A DNA stretch of 15,315 nucleotides from an uncultured Rubrobacteraceae bacterium. Lineage in GTDB: Bacteria; Actinomycetota; Rubrobacteria; Rubrobacterales; Rubrobacteraceae. The notes below the pieces were generated by a model. The model saw nothing but the letters and a program-made list of their open reading frames with translations. It did not search any database and had not been told where the DNA came from. This document shows, piece by piece, positions 1 through 5,617 of this stretch. Every line of letters begins with the position of its first letter. Position 1 is the stretch's first letter. The translations under genes were made by a program, and so were the position numbers. The stretch lies in the NCBI GenBank assembly GCA_902806105.1, contig CADCVI010000044.1:1-15315 (forward strand), read 5' to 3'.

Positions 1-74
1 TCGGCCGGAGAAAGCGTCTCCTTCTGCTCACTCAAGGTCTTGTAAGTGCCCCTGGGCTTCGTCGACTCGCTCAT
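1..74 (-). CDS. 5' end of an unidentified protein (partial, runs off the window)
   Basis: Only the first 24 codons are in the window. They read M-S-E-S-T-K-P-R-G-T-Y-K-T-L-S-E-Q-K-E-T and continue L-S-P-A. The start is well supported: on the minus strand a strong ribosome binding site (GGGGGAGGA, about 82-90) lies a few bases before the ATG at 74-72, and a -10-like TATACT lies at 138-133. The visible residues are polar and basic, with no signal peptide or membrane segment. The family cannot be named from so little sequence. Confidence 0.6.
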   Translation of the reverse strand, partial: MSESTKPRGTYKTLSEQKETLSPA

Positions 75-346
75 GCTTCTATCCTCCCCCTGACGCTGGA
101 AACCGCGCCAAGCCACCGTGTACCCACGGACAAGTATAGCTATCATCGAATTCTGGTGCGCTGGCCTCCGCGAGGTGCAAGTTGTGAGTACGGGCAGTCT
201 ACGAACCTTACGAACACGCGGTGATGCGGCTGCGCCCCCGGCCAAATAGGAGTAGCCGATACTATACGGCTGCTGTACAGAATACCCGGGCACGCTCAGG
301 ACTTTTCTTACTCACCAGGTTTTCCCGGAAGTCTGCTTCTCTGGAG
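75..346. other. non-coding gap between the partial gene and tRNA-Val
   Basis: No convincing gene is present. Apart from the promoter and ribosome binding site of the partial gene, two small patterns are visible. One is a direct repeat TACGAAC at 200-206 and 209-215 (9-base period). The other is a dyad AGCCG-N8-CGGCT at 254-271 with a -10-like TACTAT inside it. Neither can be tied to a gene. The stretch just below 347 would hold the 3' trailer and terminator of the tRNA transcript; no clean terminator hairpin was recognised. Confidence 0.4.
133..138 (-). promoter_or_regulatory. candidate -10 box (TATACT) for the minus-strand gene at 1-74
   Basis: On the minus strand TATACT lies about 58 bases upstream of the ATG at 74, followed by the ribosome binding site near 82-90. 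No good -35 hexamer is visible 16-18 bases further upstream, so this rests on the -10 match and position alone. Confidence 0.35.
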
Positions 347-418
347 TGGGCGATGCTGGTTTCGAACCAGCGACCTCTGCCGTGTGAAGGCAGCGCTCTC
401 CCGCTGAGCTAATCGCCC
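347..418 (-). tRNA. tRNA-Val (anticodon CAC)
   Basis: Read on the minus strand, the 72 bases fold as a full cloverleaf. The acceptor stem GGGCGAT pairs with ATCGCCC and the discriminator is A. The D arm contains AGCTCAGCGGGAGAGC. The anticodon stem CTGCC/GGCAG closes the loop TTCACAC, giving anticodon CAC, which decodes the valine codon GTG. The T arm is GCTGG-TTCGAAA-CCAGC. The 3' CCA is not encoded (CTC follows), so it must be added by the nucleotidyltransferase. Confidence 0.95.
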
Positions 419-428
419 CGACGTGCCC

Positions 429-457
429 AATATACCATTGAGCCATGCGCTTTTTAA
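429..457 (-). promoter_or_regulatory. promoter of the tRNA-Val gene
   Basis: On the minus strand, TTAAAA (457-452) is a plausible -35 and TATATT (434-429) a good -10, separated by 17 bases. A TGG directly before TATATT makes it an extended -10. The predicted transcription start is around 422, a few bases before the mature tRNA end at 418. Confidence 0.6.
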
Positions 458-645
458 GTCGCCGCAAGGATCTCCGATTGTCGACAATCACGGTCCGGGT
501 TTGCCCCTTCGACACGGTGCTGCCGCGTGGACGTGCCCTGGAACGCCCCATCTTCTCGCTTGCCCCGCTGCCGGAGCAAGAGCGTATCGTCGGGCGGCTG
601 CTCTCCGTCAGGATTCGTGCCGATTCGGAGGTTCCGGTTGTGTAG
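445..645 (+). pseudogene. short frame with an HsdS-like motif, possible type I restriction specificity-subunit relic
   Basis: A 66-codon open frame contains the segment L-A-P-L-P-E-Q-E-R-I-V-G-R-L near residues 39-52. It closely resembles the conserved P-L-P-E-Q-x-R-I-V-x-x-L motif that ends a DNA-recognition domain in HsdS proteins. Nothing else in the frame resembles HsdS, which is normally around 400 residues. The frame's start codon sits on the opposite-strand tRNA promoter and lacks a ribosome binding site. If real, this is a decayed fragment left beside a tRNA gene, a common integration site. A chance match is quite possible. Confidence 0.3.
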
Positions 646-685
646 TGTGTCTTTGCGCCGCCGCGAACTTGGTGTGGGAGGGGGT

Positions 686-694
686 TGGTATAAT
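686..694 (+). promoter_or_regulatory. extended -10 promoter of the Roadblock operon
   Basis: TGGTATAAT is an exact extended -10 (TGnTATAAT). The -35 region is poor (GAACTT at 665-670 with 18 spacing), as is common for extended -10 promoters. Initiation near 701 would give a leader of about 30 bases that includes the ribosome binding site GGAGG at 720-724. Confidence 0.6.
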
Positions 695-730
695 GCCCGC
701 CCTGGAAGCAAAAGGGAGCGGAGGATCAGT

Positions 731-1150
731 ATGGCCGAGCGAGGCGCGACCGGCGTGGGGGAGTTGGAGGGTGTGCTCGAGAGCTTGAGATCCCTCTCGG
801 GCGAGATCGGGACGGCGGCGGTGCTCTCCGGGAATGGGGACCTCGTGGCCTCGACGGTGTCGGAGGCGGTGGATCGGGAGCGTTACGGCTCGATGCTCGC
901 GGCGCTCGCGGGTCTCGCGCGCCGCACGGCGAGTGAGGGCGGCGGGAGCGGTTTTCAGCAGGCCAGGATCGGGGCCGAGGAGGGGCACGTCCTGCTCGTC
1001 GGCCTCACGGGCGGAGGCACCCTCGCCGCGACTACCGGGCCGGATGCCCGGGTCGGCCTCGTCCTCTACGACATGCGCAACGCCCGCGGAGAGGTCGAGC
1101 GGGCCATGGGTTCCGGCGGAGCGAATGCCGGGGAAGGGGGACAGGCATGA
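731..1150 (+). CDS. Roadblock/LC7-domain protein
   Basis: The product has 139 residues and forms a single Roadblock/LC7-type domain at about residues 8-115. The pattern is typical: an N-terminal helix (L-E-G-V-L-E-S-L-R-S-L), strands reading T-A-A-V-L-S-G-N-G-D-L-V-A-S, a helix with M-L-A-A-L-A-G-L-A-R-R, then hydrophobic strands around H-V-L-L-V-G-L and V-G-L-V-L-Y-D-M. In bacteria these small dimerising proteins commonly regulate Ras-like GTPases (MglB in motility) or act in actinobacterial conservon-type operons. No GTPase gene is adjacent here, so the partner is unknown. The ATG is chosen because GGAGG (720-724) lies 6 bases upstream and an extended -10 promoter lies at 686-694. The stop overlaps the next start as ATGA. 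The Gly/Ala-rich C-terminus looks unstructured. Confidence 0.8.
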   Translation: MAERGATGVGELEGVLESLRSLSGEIGTAAVLSGNGDLVASTVSEAVDRERYGSMLAALAGLARRTASEGGGSGFQQARIGAEEGHVLLVGLTGGGTLAATTGPDARVGLVLYDMRNARGEVERAMGSGGANAGEGGQA

Positions 1151-1353
1151 GGAGGATTCTCGGAAGTCTGGTGCTCCTGGGGGCCGCGGCCGGGGCCGGG
1201 GTCGCGCTGCGGAACTACCTGCGGGACCCCGCGAGCAGCGTCCAGAGCGACGTTCGGATCACGCTTGAGGGCGGCACGGAGTTGACGCCCGAGCCTGCGG
1301 AGGCGCGGGAGTTCGTGGACATCGCCCGGAAGGTGATCCAGCTCTCCGCCTAA
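1147..1353 (+). CDS. small membrane-anchored protein of unknown function
   Basis: This 68-residue protein is translationally coupled to the Roadblock gene through an ATGA overlap (1147-1150), with a G-rich Shine-Dalgarno just upstream. Residues 1-3 are M-R-R, followed by a hydrophobic small-residue helix (about residues 4-22) that fits a membrane anchor or uncleaved signal. The rest is soluble and predicted outside: a strand-like D-V-R-I-T-L-E-G-G-T-E-L and a short helix E-F-V-D-I-A-R-K-V-I. No family was recognised. The tight coupling suggests it works with the Roadblock protein, perhaps placing it at the membrane; that is inference. It ends 22 bases from the ispH stop on the other strand. 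Confidence 0.65.
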   Translation: MRRILGSLVLLGAAAGAGVALRNYLRDPASSVQSDVRITLEGGTELTPEPAEAREFVDIARKVIQLSA

Positions 1354-1375
1354 GGGCCGGGGACCGGCGCGGGTT

Positions 1376-2611
1376 CTAGACCTGCGCCAGCTCCGCCGAG
1401 TGGTTGCGGGCCTCCAGGATGCGCCCGAGGGCGAGCCCTATCTGGGAGTTGGGGGTGGAGGCACCGGCGGTGATGCCGATCCGGACCGGACCCTCCGGCA
1501 GCCAGTCCGTCTCCTCGACCTCCTCGCGAACGTCGAGGGGGGTACCGGGGGGCTTGTGGCGGATGGTGTCGCCGTTTATGCAGTCGCCGCTCGCTATGTG
1601 GTAGCTCCGGGGAACCTTCTCGGCCGCGATGATCGCGAGGTTGTTCGTGTTCGAGGAGTTGTAGCCGCCGACGGTGACGATCACGTCGAGCGGGTGCTCC
1701 AGGAGGGCGAGCAGCGCGTCCTGGCGATCCTGGGTCGCAGAGCAGATGGTGTCGAAGAGCTCGAAGTGCTCGGGGAGGCTCTCCTCGCCGTAGCGTTCGA
1801 TCATGGCCTTGCGCAGCTCCTCGCCGACCGCCATCGTCTCCGTCATCAGCATCGTGGTCTGATTGGCGACGCCGACCCTCTGCAAGTCCTCGTCGGGGTC
1901 GAAGCCGGGGCTCATGCCGTGCGAAAGCTTCTCCGTTAGCTCGGCGGCGTCCATCCTGCCGAGGATGAAGTCCGTGACGTAGCCCGTCTCCTTGAGGTTG
2001 CGGACGATAAGGAACTTCGCGTTGCCGCCGTCCTTCTCCGTCTGGGAGGCGGTCGCCTTCGTCTCCTCGTGGTAGTACTTGCCGTGGATGATGCTCGTGA
2101 AGCCCTTCTTCGCGTAGCGCGCGACGCGCTTCCACACGGAGAGGACCGAGCCGCAGGTCGTGTCGACGACGATGCAGCCGCGCTCGCGGAGCTTCTTGAC
2201 CCAGGCTACCGGGGCGCCGAAGGCGGGGAGCAGGACGACGTCCTCGGGGGTGAGGGTGTCGAAGAGCTCGTCCGGACGGCCGTTGAAGCCCTCGGAGAGA
2301 AACTCGATGCCCATCTCGCGCAGTCGGTTGTTCATCGAGGGGTTGTGGATCATGTCCCCGGTGATGTAGATGCGGCGGTCGGGGAACTTCTCCCTGGTCT
2401 GGAAGGCGTAATCCACCGCCCTGTCGACCCCGTAGCAGAAGCCGAACTCGTCGGCGAGGCGGATCGTCAGGCCGTCGGCCTCCAGCAGGTTGCCGTTCTC
2501 ACGGACCTTGTCCACGATCTCCGAGCGGTAGTCCCGGTTGAGGAGATGCTGTATGTTCTCCCGCATCTTGAAACCCTTGCGGTAATACGTCTCTCGCTCC
2601 ACGAACGCCAC
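1376..2611 (-). CDS. ispH: 4-hydroxy-3-methylbut-2-enyl diphosphate reductase (IspH/LytB), plant/cyanobacterial type
   Basis: IspH carries out the last step of the MEP pathway: reduction of HMBPP to IPP and DMAPP with a [4Fe-4S] cluster, in the cytoplasm. The 411 residues contain the three cluster cysteines in family contexts: C59 (G-F-C-Y-G-V-D-R-A-V), C153 (V-D-T-T-C-G-S-V) and C290 (F-D-T-I-C-S-A-T-Q-D-R-Q). The substrate-site motif G-Y-N-S-S-N-T-N-N-L and histidines in I-H-N-P-S and H-G-K-Y-Y-H-E-E-T are also present. The roughly 400-residue length and the N-terminal extension with Y-R-K-G-F are features of the cyanobacterial/plant branch rather than the 310-320-residue E. coli type. The upstream start is GTG at 2611. 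A GTG three codons downstream (2602-2600) has better spacing from GAGGGG and may be the true start. A weak -10 (TACAGT, 2642-2637) lies upstream. IPP/DMAPP would feed the carotenoid genes at 5618-8760. Confidence 0.93.
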   Translation of the reverse strand: MAFVERETYYRKGFKMRENIQHLLNRDYRSEIVDKVRENGNLLEADGLTIRLADEFGFCYGVDRAVDYAFQTREKFPDRRIYITGDMIHNPSMNNRLREMGIEFLSEGFNGRPDELFDTLTPEDVVLLPAFGAPVAWVKKLRERGCIVVDTTCGSVLSVWKRVARYAKKGFTSIIHGKYYHEETKATASQTEKDGGNAKFLIVRNLKETGYVTDFILGRMDAAELTEKLSHGMSPGFDPDEDLQRVGVANQTTMLMTETMAVGEELRKAMIERYGEESLPEHFELFDTICSATQDRQDALLALLEHPLDVIVTVGGYNSSNTNNLAIIAAEKVPRSYHIASGDCINGDTIRHKPPGTPLDVREEVEETDWLPEGPVRIGITAGASTPNSQIGLALGRILEARNHSAELAQV

Positions 2612-2718
2612 CCCTCGATGTTCAAAGATTCAAACTACTGTATTCACGACCAATGTTATCCCATATGACGCCATGCGTCGGCGCCCGGCGTGTGTGGTTT
2701 CGCATACGCTATATGGTG

Positions 2719-2724
2719 TAAAAT
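2719..2724 (+). promoter_or_regulatory. -10 box giving a probable leaderless response-regulator mRNA
   Basis: TAAAAT, preceded by TG, ends 8 bases before the ATG at 2733. Transcription would start at or within a base or two of the start codon. The bases between (CTCTTCCC) contain no Shine-Dalgarno sequence, in agreement with leaderless translation. No clear -35 is seen. Confidence 0.5.
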
Positions 2725-2732
2725 CTCTTCCC

Positions 2733-3116
2733 ATGGCTCCCACGGTGATGCTCGCCGACGACGACCCGATCCTCCTGGCCTCGGCCGCCCACGCCCTGCG
2801 TGACGCTGGCTTCAAGGTCGTGGAGGCGGCGAGCGGACAAGCTGCGTTGCAGGCCGCCCTCGGTCGTAGGGTGGACCTCATAGTTATGGACGTTTCGATG
2901 CCCGAGGTCGGCGGCGTCGAGGTGTGCCACTGTCTCAAGGCGATGCCCAAGACCCAGAAGATCCCGGTCGTCCTCACGGTCTACAAGAAGGACCCGGCGG
3001 CGAAGACCCTGGGCGAGCGCACCCACGGCTCCGTGCGCGTCCTGCGCAAGCCCTTCGCCTCGGAGGAGCTCGTCGAGCTCGCCCGGCAGCTTGTCAAGCA
3101 GAAGTCCCTGATCTAG
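2733..3116 (+). CDS. single-domain response regulator (CheY-like receiver)
   Basis: The 127 residues form one receiver domain and nothing else. The acidic pocket is D9/D10 (L-A-D-D-D-P), the phosphoacceptor is D53 (I-V-M-D-V-S-M-P), the switch threonine is T82 (V-V-L-T-V-Y) and the conserved lysine is K106 (L-R-K-P-F). All catalytic and signalling residues are present, so it should accept phosphate from a histidine kinase. With no output domain it probably acts by protein contact or in a phosphorelay. No kinase is in the window. The segment before K106 (H-G-S-V-R-V-L-R-K-P) is unusual compared with the common G-A-x-x-Y-L-x-K-P. The ATG at 2733 is chosen because the domain starts there and a -10 box lies 8 bases before it, implying a leaderless message. 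An upstream in-frame ATG at 2673 would sit before the promoter. Confidence 0.9.
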   Translation: MAPTVMLADDDPILLASAAHALRDAGFKVVEAASGQAALQAALGRRVDLIVMDVSMPEVGGVEVCHCLKAMPKTQKIPVVLTVYKKDPAAKTLGERTHGSVRVLRKPFASEELVELARQLVKQKSLI

Positions 3117-3257
3117 TCGCAGAGCGTTCGATGCATGGTGCCAGGATCTCCGGCGTGAAGTCGCCGAGCCCGCGTCTCGGCGCGCTCGTCGCGCCCGCGA
3201 CCTGCGAACGCCCCGGGCGGCGTGCCCCGGGCCTCGTGGACCGCGAGGAGGACCCTG

Positions 3258-3923
3258 TTGCCTGATCCGCAGCACGAGCTGTCCCTGGGAGAGATACCCG
3301 TCCCACCCCTCTACAAGCTCGTGGACGAGGGCGGGGCTGACGTCTTCGCGGCGGCCGAGGTCGGCGGCGAGCCGGCGACCGTCGGCGTCCTCTTCGAGAG
3401 CGAGGAACTGGCCCGCGAGCTCTCGGAGGATGCCGAGGAGCACGGCATGGACGCCCTCGCCGGCCTCGATCCCAGTCCCCTGGCGGGCTGGGGGGCGGTC
3501 GAGGCTTTCGCGCTGGCGGGTGGGGACTACGTTCTCGTGGTCTCGGAGGGGGGGACCGGCCTCTTCTACGCCGAAGATGTTGCTTACCACGCCGCCGAGG
3601 CCGGCGGGGAGACCAGGTTCCCCGTATACATCCTCGCCGACGAGCGTGGCGCGGCCCCCCTCATCACCGTGGAGACCGATGCCGGGGAGGTGCTCGTGGC
3701 CCCGCTCTTTACGAGCTTCGAGAAGGCCCGCGCTTTCCGCGAGACCGCCCGTCACCTGGATCTGCCCGACGGCCTCGGCGTGATAGACGACGCGGGGGGC
3801 CTGGTGCGCCACGCTCGAATCGCGGAGGAAGCGGGGGCGGAGTATGCGGTGTTCGACCCGGAGACCGGCCTCACGGAGGCCATCCCTATAGAGGAGATGA
3901 TGCGTGACCCACACGAACGGTAG
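3258..3923 (+). CDS. protein made of two tandem copies of an alpha/beta domain, function unknown
   Basis: The start is taken as TTG at 3258, because GAGGAGG (3245-3251) lies 6 bases before it; upstream in-frame codons lack a ribosome binding site. The product has 221 residues with no signal peptide or membrane helix. Residues 17-108 and 122-214 align almost without gaps. Both begin P-[L/V]-Y-x-L-x-D-E-x-G-A, carry L-F-x-S-x-E-x-A-R and then E-x-A, and end near A-G-x-[D/E]-Y-x-[V/L]. I count about 22 identities over 92 positions, so this is an internal duplication. The strand-helix pattern recalls SseB-like or other small regulatory folds, but I cannot assign a family. The gene overlaps the next one by 20 bases and so is probably co-translated with it. 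Confidence 0.75.
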   Translation: MPDPQHELSLGEIPVPPLYKLVDEGGADVFAAAEVGGEPATVGVLFESEELARELSEDAEEHGMDALAGLDPSPLAGWGAVEAFALAGGDYVLVVSEGGTGLFYAEDVAYHAAEAGGETRFPVYILADERGAAPLITVETDAGEVLVAPLFTSFEKARAFRETARHLDLPDGLGVIDDAGGLVRHARIAEEAGAEYAVFDPETGLTEAIPIEEMMRDPHER

Positions 3924-4518
3924 CCGCGAGATCCTCGGCGTCGACGTAGACAGCACCGTCTGGAACCTGAGCGCCTGGGTGTGCGAGGCCGTCGCCGACG
4001 AGACCGGCGAGGTCCTCGACCCGGAGGAGCTGACCACCTGGACGCACATCCTCGACGCCTACGGCGAGGCGGCGGCGATGAGGATCTACACGCGAGCCCT
4101 CTCCCCGAAGCGAGTCCGCGAGCGCGACCCGTACCCCGGCTCGCCCGAGGTCCTGCGGGGCTTGCAGGAGGAGCGGGGCATCCGCATCCACTTCGTGACG
4201 CACAACTGGGACCCGGCGGGCATGACCCCCTACCTGGAGCCGTGGCTCAGGGAGCACTTCGGGGAAGACGTGGGGCTGACCGTCACCACGAAGGACAAGC
4301 TCGGCATCCTGCGCGAGCTCGGTGCCTTCGGCATCGTGGACGACCGGCCCGAGACCATCCATCGTGTCGCCGACGCCGGGCTCTGGACCGCTACCATGAT
4401 CCAGCCGTGGAACCGCAAGGTCGTCTCCGACAGGGAGGACGTCCACGGCTTCGAGTCCTGGCACGAGTTTCCCGACCTCCCGCCGACCCTGACCCCTGAC
4501 GGCGCCGGCCGGCCGTAG
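3904..4518 (+). CDS. HAD-superfamily phosphatase, 5'(3')-deoxyribonucleotidase-like
   Basis: The 204-residue protein has HAD motifs in order. Motif I is G-V-D-V-D-S-T-V-W (nucleophile D14, acid/base D16). Motif II is H-F-V-T-H-N-W-D. The lysine of motif III lies in T-K-D-K-L-G-I-L, and motif IV is I-V-D-D-R-P-E. The size, the D-V-D-S-T start and the V-T-H-N / D-D-R-P-E pattern resemble the NT5C-type 5'-nucleotidase branch, which dephosphorylates (deoxy)nucleoside monophosphates; the substrate is not shown by sequence. Start codon GTG at 3904 follows GAGGAG (3891-3896) by 7 bases, and the first 20 bases overlap the end of the preceding gene. The acetyltransferase gene begins 12 bases after its stop, making a three-gene operon. 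Confidence 0.8.
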   Translation: MTHTNGSREILGVDVDSTVWNLSAWVCEAVADETGEVLDPEELTTWTHILDAYGEAAAMRIYTRALSPKRVRERDPYPGSPEVLRGLQEERGIRIHFVTHNWDPAGMTPYLEPWLREHFGEDVGLTVTTKDKLGILRELGAFGIVDDRPETIHRVADAGLWTATMIQPWNRKVVSDREDVHGFESWHEFPDLPPTLTPDGAGRP

Positions 4519-4530
4519 GGGAAGACCCTC

Positions 4531-5100
4531 GTGCGCCGCAGGGCCAGGGAGCTTTCGGGCGGACCGCCGAGGCTGGAGACCGGGCGCCTCGTCCTGCGCG
4601 CGCTGGTCCCCGGCGACGCGGCCGCGGTCTTCGCCCACGCCTCGGACCCCGAGGTGGCCCGCCACGTGACGTGGGAGGTCCACCGCTCCATGGAGGACGC
4701 CGAGGCTTTCCTGGAGCTGACGATCGGGCGCTACGAGAGCGGGGACGCGCCTGACTGGGGGCTCGTCTACAAGGGCGACGGCAGGCTCATCGGCACGTCG
4801 GGCTTTGTGGGCTGGGAACGCGAGCATGCCCGCGCCGAGGTCGGATATGTCCTGAACCGCGGCTACTGGGGCCGGGGCCTGGCAGCGGAGGCGCTCGGAG
4901 CCATGATCTCCTTCGGCTTCCGGCACATGGGCCTGAACCGCATAGAAGCCAGGTGCATTGCCGAGAACAGCGCCTCGGCGCGCGTGATGGAGAAGGCCGG
5001 GATGACCTACGAGGGCACGCTGCGCCAGCGCGAGTTCGTGAAGGGGGCGTACCGGGATATGAAGCTCTACGCGATCCTGAAGGAAGAGCACCGGCGCTGA
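4531..5100 (+). CDS. GNAT acetyltransferase, RimJ/RimL type
   Basis: The 189-residue protein matches the GNAT fold of the RimJ/RimL/ribosomal-protein acetyltransferase group. It opens with L-E-T-G-R-L-V-L-R-A-L (beta 1). It has the acetyl-CoA pyrophosphate loop in N-R-G-Y-W-G-R-G-L-A-A-E-A-L (about residues 109-122), then L-N-R-I-E-A-R-C and the terminal N-S-A-S-A-R-V-M-E-K-A-G-M-x-Y-E-G. It transfers acetyl from acetyl-CoA to an amine, possibly a protein N-terminus or a small molecule such as an antibiotic; the target cannot be read. The start is GTG at 4531, with GGGGAAG just after the HAD stop as ribosome binding site. It is the last gene of the 3258-5100 operon and is followed by two hairpins. 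Confidence 0.88.
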   Translation: MRRRARELSGGPPRLETGRLVLRALVPGDAAAVFAHASDPEVARHVTWEVHRSMEDAEAFLELTIGRYESGDAPDWGLVYKGDGRLIGTSGFVGWEREHARAEVGYVLNRGYWGRGLAAEALGAMISFGFRHMGLNRIEARCIAENSASARVMEKAGMTYEGTLRQREFVKGAYRDMKLYAILKEEHRR

Positions 5101-5102
5101 AA

Positions 5103-5130
5103 CGCCGCCGGAAGCTTGTTTCCGACGGCG
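5103..5130 (+). terminator. hairpin after the acetyltransferase gene
   Basis: CGCCGCCGGAA pairs with TTCCGACGGCG around a 6-base loop: 11 positions with one C/A mismatch, starting two bases after the stop at 5100. There is no T-tract, so it is either a non-canonical terminator or an mRNA-end stabiliser. Confidence 0.5.
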
Positions 5131-5140
5131 CGTACAGCTT

Positions 5141-5178
5141 GTTCATCGGGAGGGCGTATCCCAGCCCCCTCGATGAAC
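5141..5178 (-). terminator. hairpin after the selenoglutaredoxin gene (bidirectional)
   Basis: GTTCATCG at 5141-5148 pairs perfectly with CGATGAAC at 5171-5178. The stem extends inward through GGAGGG/CCCCCT with one wobble and one mismatch, giving about 14 stem positions. It begins 2 bases past the glutaredoxin stop on the minus strand. Together with 5103-5130 it separates two converging transcripts. No T-tract is present. Confidence 0.5.
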
Positions 5179-5180
5179 CT

Positions 5181-5417
5181 TCAGATTCCCAGCTTCTCCT
5201 TCAGGGCCGCGCGGTCGAAGCCGACGATAACCTCGCCGTCTATCACCGTGGTCGGCGTCCCCTGGGAGCCGAGCCCTATCAGCTCCTGCACGAACTGGTC
5301 GTTCTCGGCGATGTTCTTCTCCGTGAACTTCACGCCGCTGCGAGACAGAAACTCCGTCTCCTGGTGGCAGGCCCCTCACCCGGGCTGCGTATAAACCACC
5401 ACGTCGATCTCGGACAT
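5181..5417 (-). CDS. selenocysteine-containing glutaredoxin-like protein (UxxC active site, in-frame TGA)
   Basis: Read on the minus strand, the frame gives a complete 78-residue glutaredoxin if TGA at 5378-5376 is read through. The N-terminus is M-S-E-I-D-V-V-V-Y-T-Q-P-G followed by U14, then G-A-C-H-Q-E-T-E-F-L. A normal glutaredoxin has C-x-x-C exactly there, so U14-G15-A16-C17 is a UxxC redox site. The rest is intact: S-G-V-K-F-T-E-K-N-I, the cis-proline motif G-T-P-T-T-V (P55), I-D-G-E-V-I-V-G-F-D, and an ordinary TGA stop at 5183-5181. A hairpin with a G-led apical loop begins at SECIS distance after the TGA. ATG 5417 is preferred because GAGAGGAG lies 6 bases before it; another ATG is at 5423. 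Expected role: cytoplasmic thiol/disulfide or peroxide chemistry with raised reactivity from Sec. It requires selA, selB, selC and selD elsewhere in the genome. Alternatives are a nonsense mutation or a sequencing error. Confidence 0.8.
5338..5378 (-). promoter_or_regulatory. candidate bacterial SECIS element downstream of the in-frame TGA
   Basis: On the minus strand after TGA (5378-5376), GAGAC (5360-5356) pairs with GTCTC (5346-5342). The stem can extend inward by G-T, G-C and A-T to 8 pairs, leaving the apical loop GTT. A lower stem CTGC (5370-5367)/GCAG (5341-5338) is offset by a 6-base bulge. The loop begins 20-23 bases after the TGA and starts with G. This agrees with the published bacterial SECIS description: a loop 16-37 bases from the UGA with a G in its first two positions. 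The folding was done by eye. Confidence 0.6.
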
Positions 5418-5490
5418 GATCATCTCCTCTCGTGCTTCGCTTCCCTACGCTCGGCGCGATTCTCGACCACGCGAACAAGGTCATACCTAC

Positions 5491-5550
5491 CCGATCGGTG
5501 AGCCGGTAAAGCCAACCCTCAAGGGCACGGAGGCTGGCTTTAGCGATCGG
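5491..5550. repeat. long imperfect inverted repeat between crtD and the glutaredoxin gene
   Basis: TAAAGCCAACC (5507-5517) pairs with GGCTGGCTTTA (5532-5542), 11 pairs with one G-T on the minus-strand RNA, around a 14-base loop. An outer arm CCGATCG (5491-5497) pairs with CGATCGG (5544-5550). On the minus strand it lies 68 bases beyond the crtD stop and upstream of the glutaredoxin start. It could end the carotenoid transcript or act as a leader element for the glutaredoxin mRNA. No T-tract is present and no known riboswitch was recognised. Confidence 0.5.
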
Positions 5551-5617
5551 GGGATCCACCGCACGCCCTCGCCTCTCCGCGTTCGACGACACGGGTCTGG
5601 ACGCCGGGGACTGGCCC

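Noticed and set aside
3117..3257. Repeated GCCCCGGGC copies (about 3212-3235) as a terminator for the response regulator
   Set aside because: The copies are mainly a direct repeat of a self-palindromic GC string; the best hairpin has a bulge and no T-tract.
2709..5091. Two long minus-strand frames (446 and 401 codons) opposite the response regulator, the duplicated-domain gene, the phosphatase and the acetyltransferase
   Set aside because: All four plus-strand genes have clear motifs or ribosome binding sites; the reverse frames show only low-complexity antisense composition.
5143..5592. 149-codon minus-strand frame covering the glutaredoxin region
   Set aside because: It is a different frame from the glutaredoxin, with Arg/Gly-rich shadow composition and no motif. 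The glutaredoxin frame explains the stretch if TGA is read as selenocysteine.
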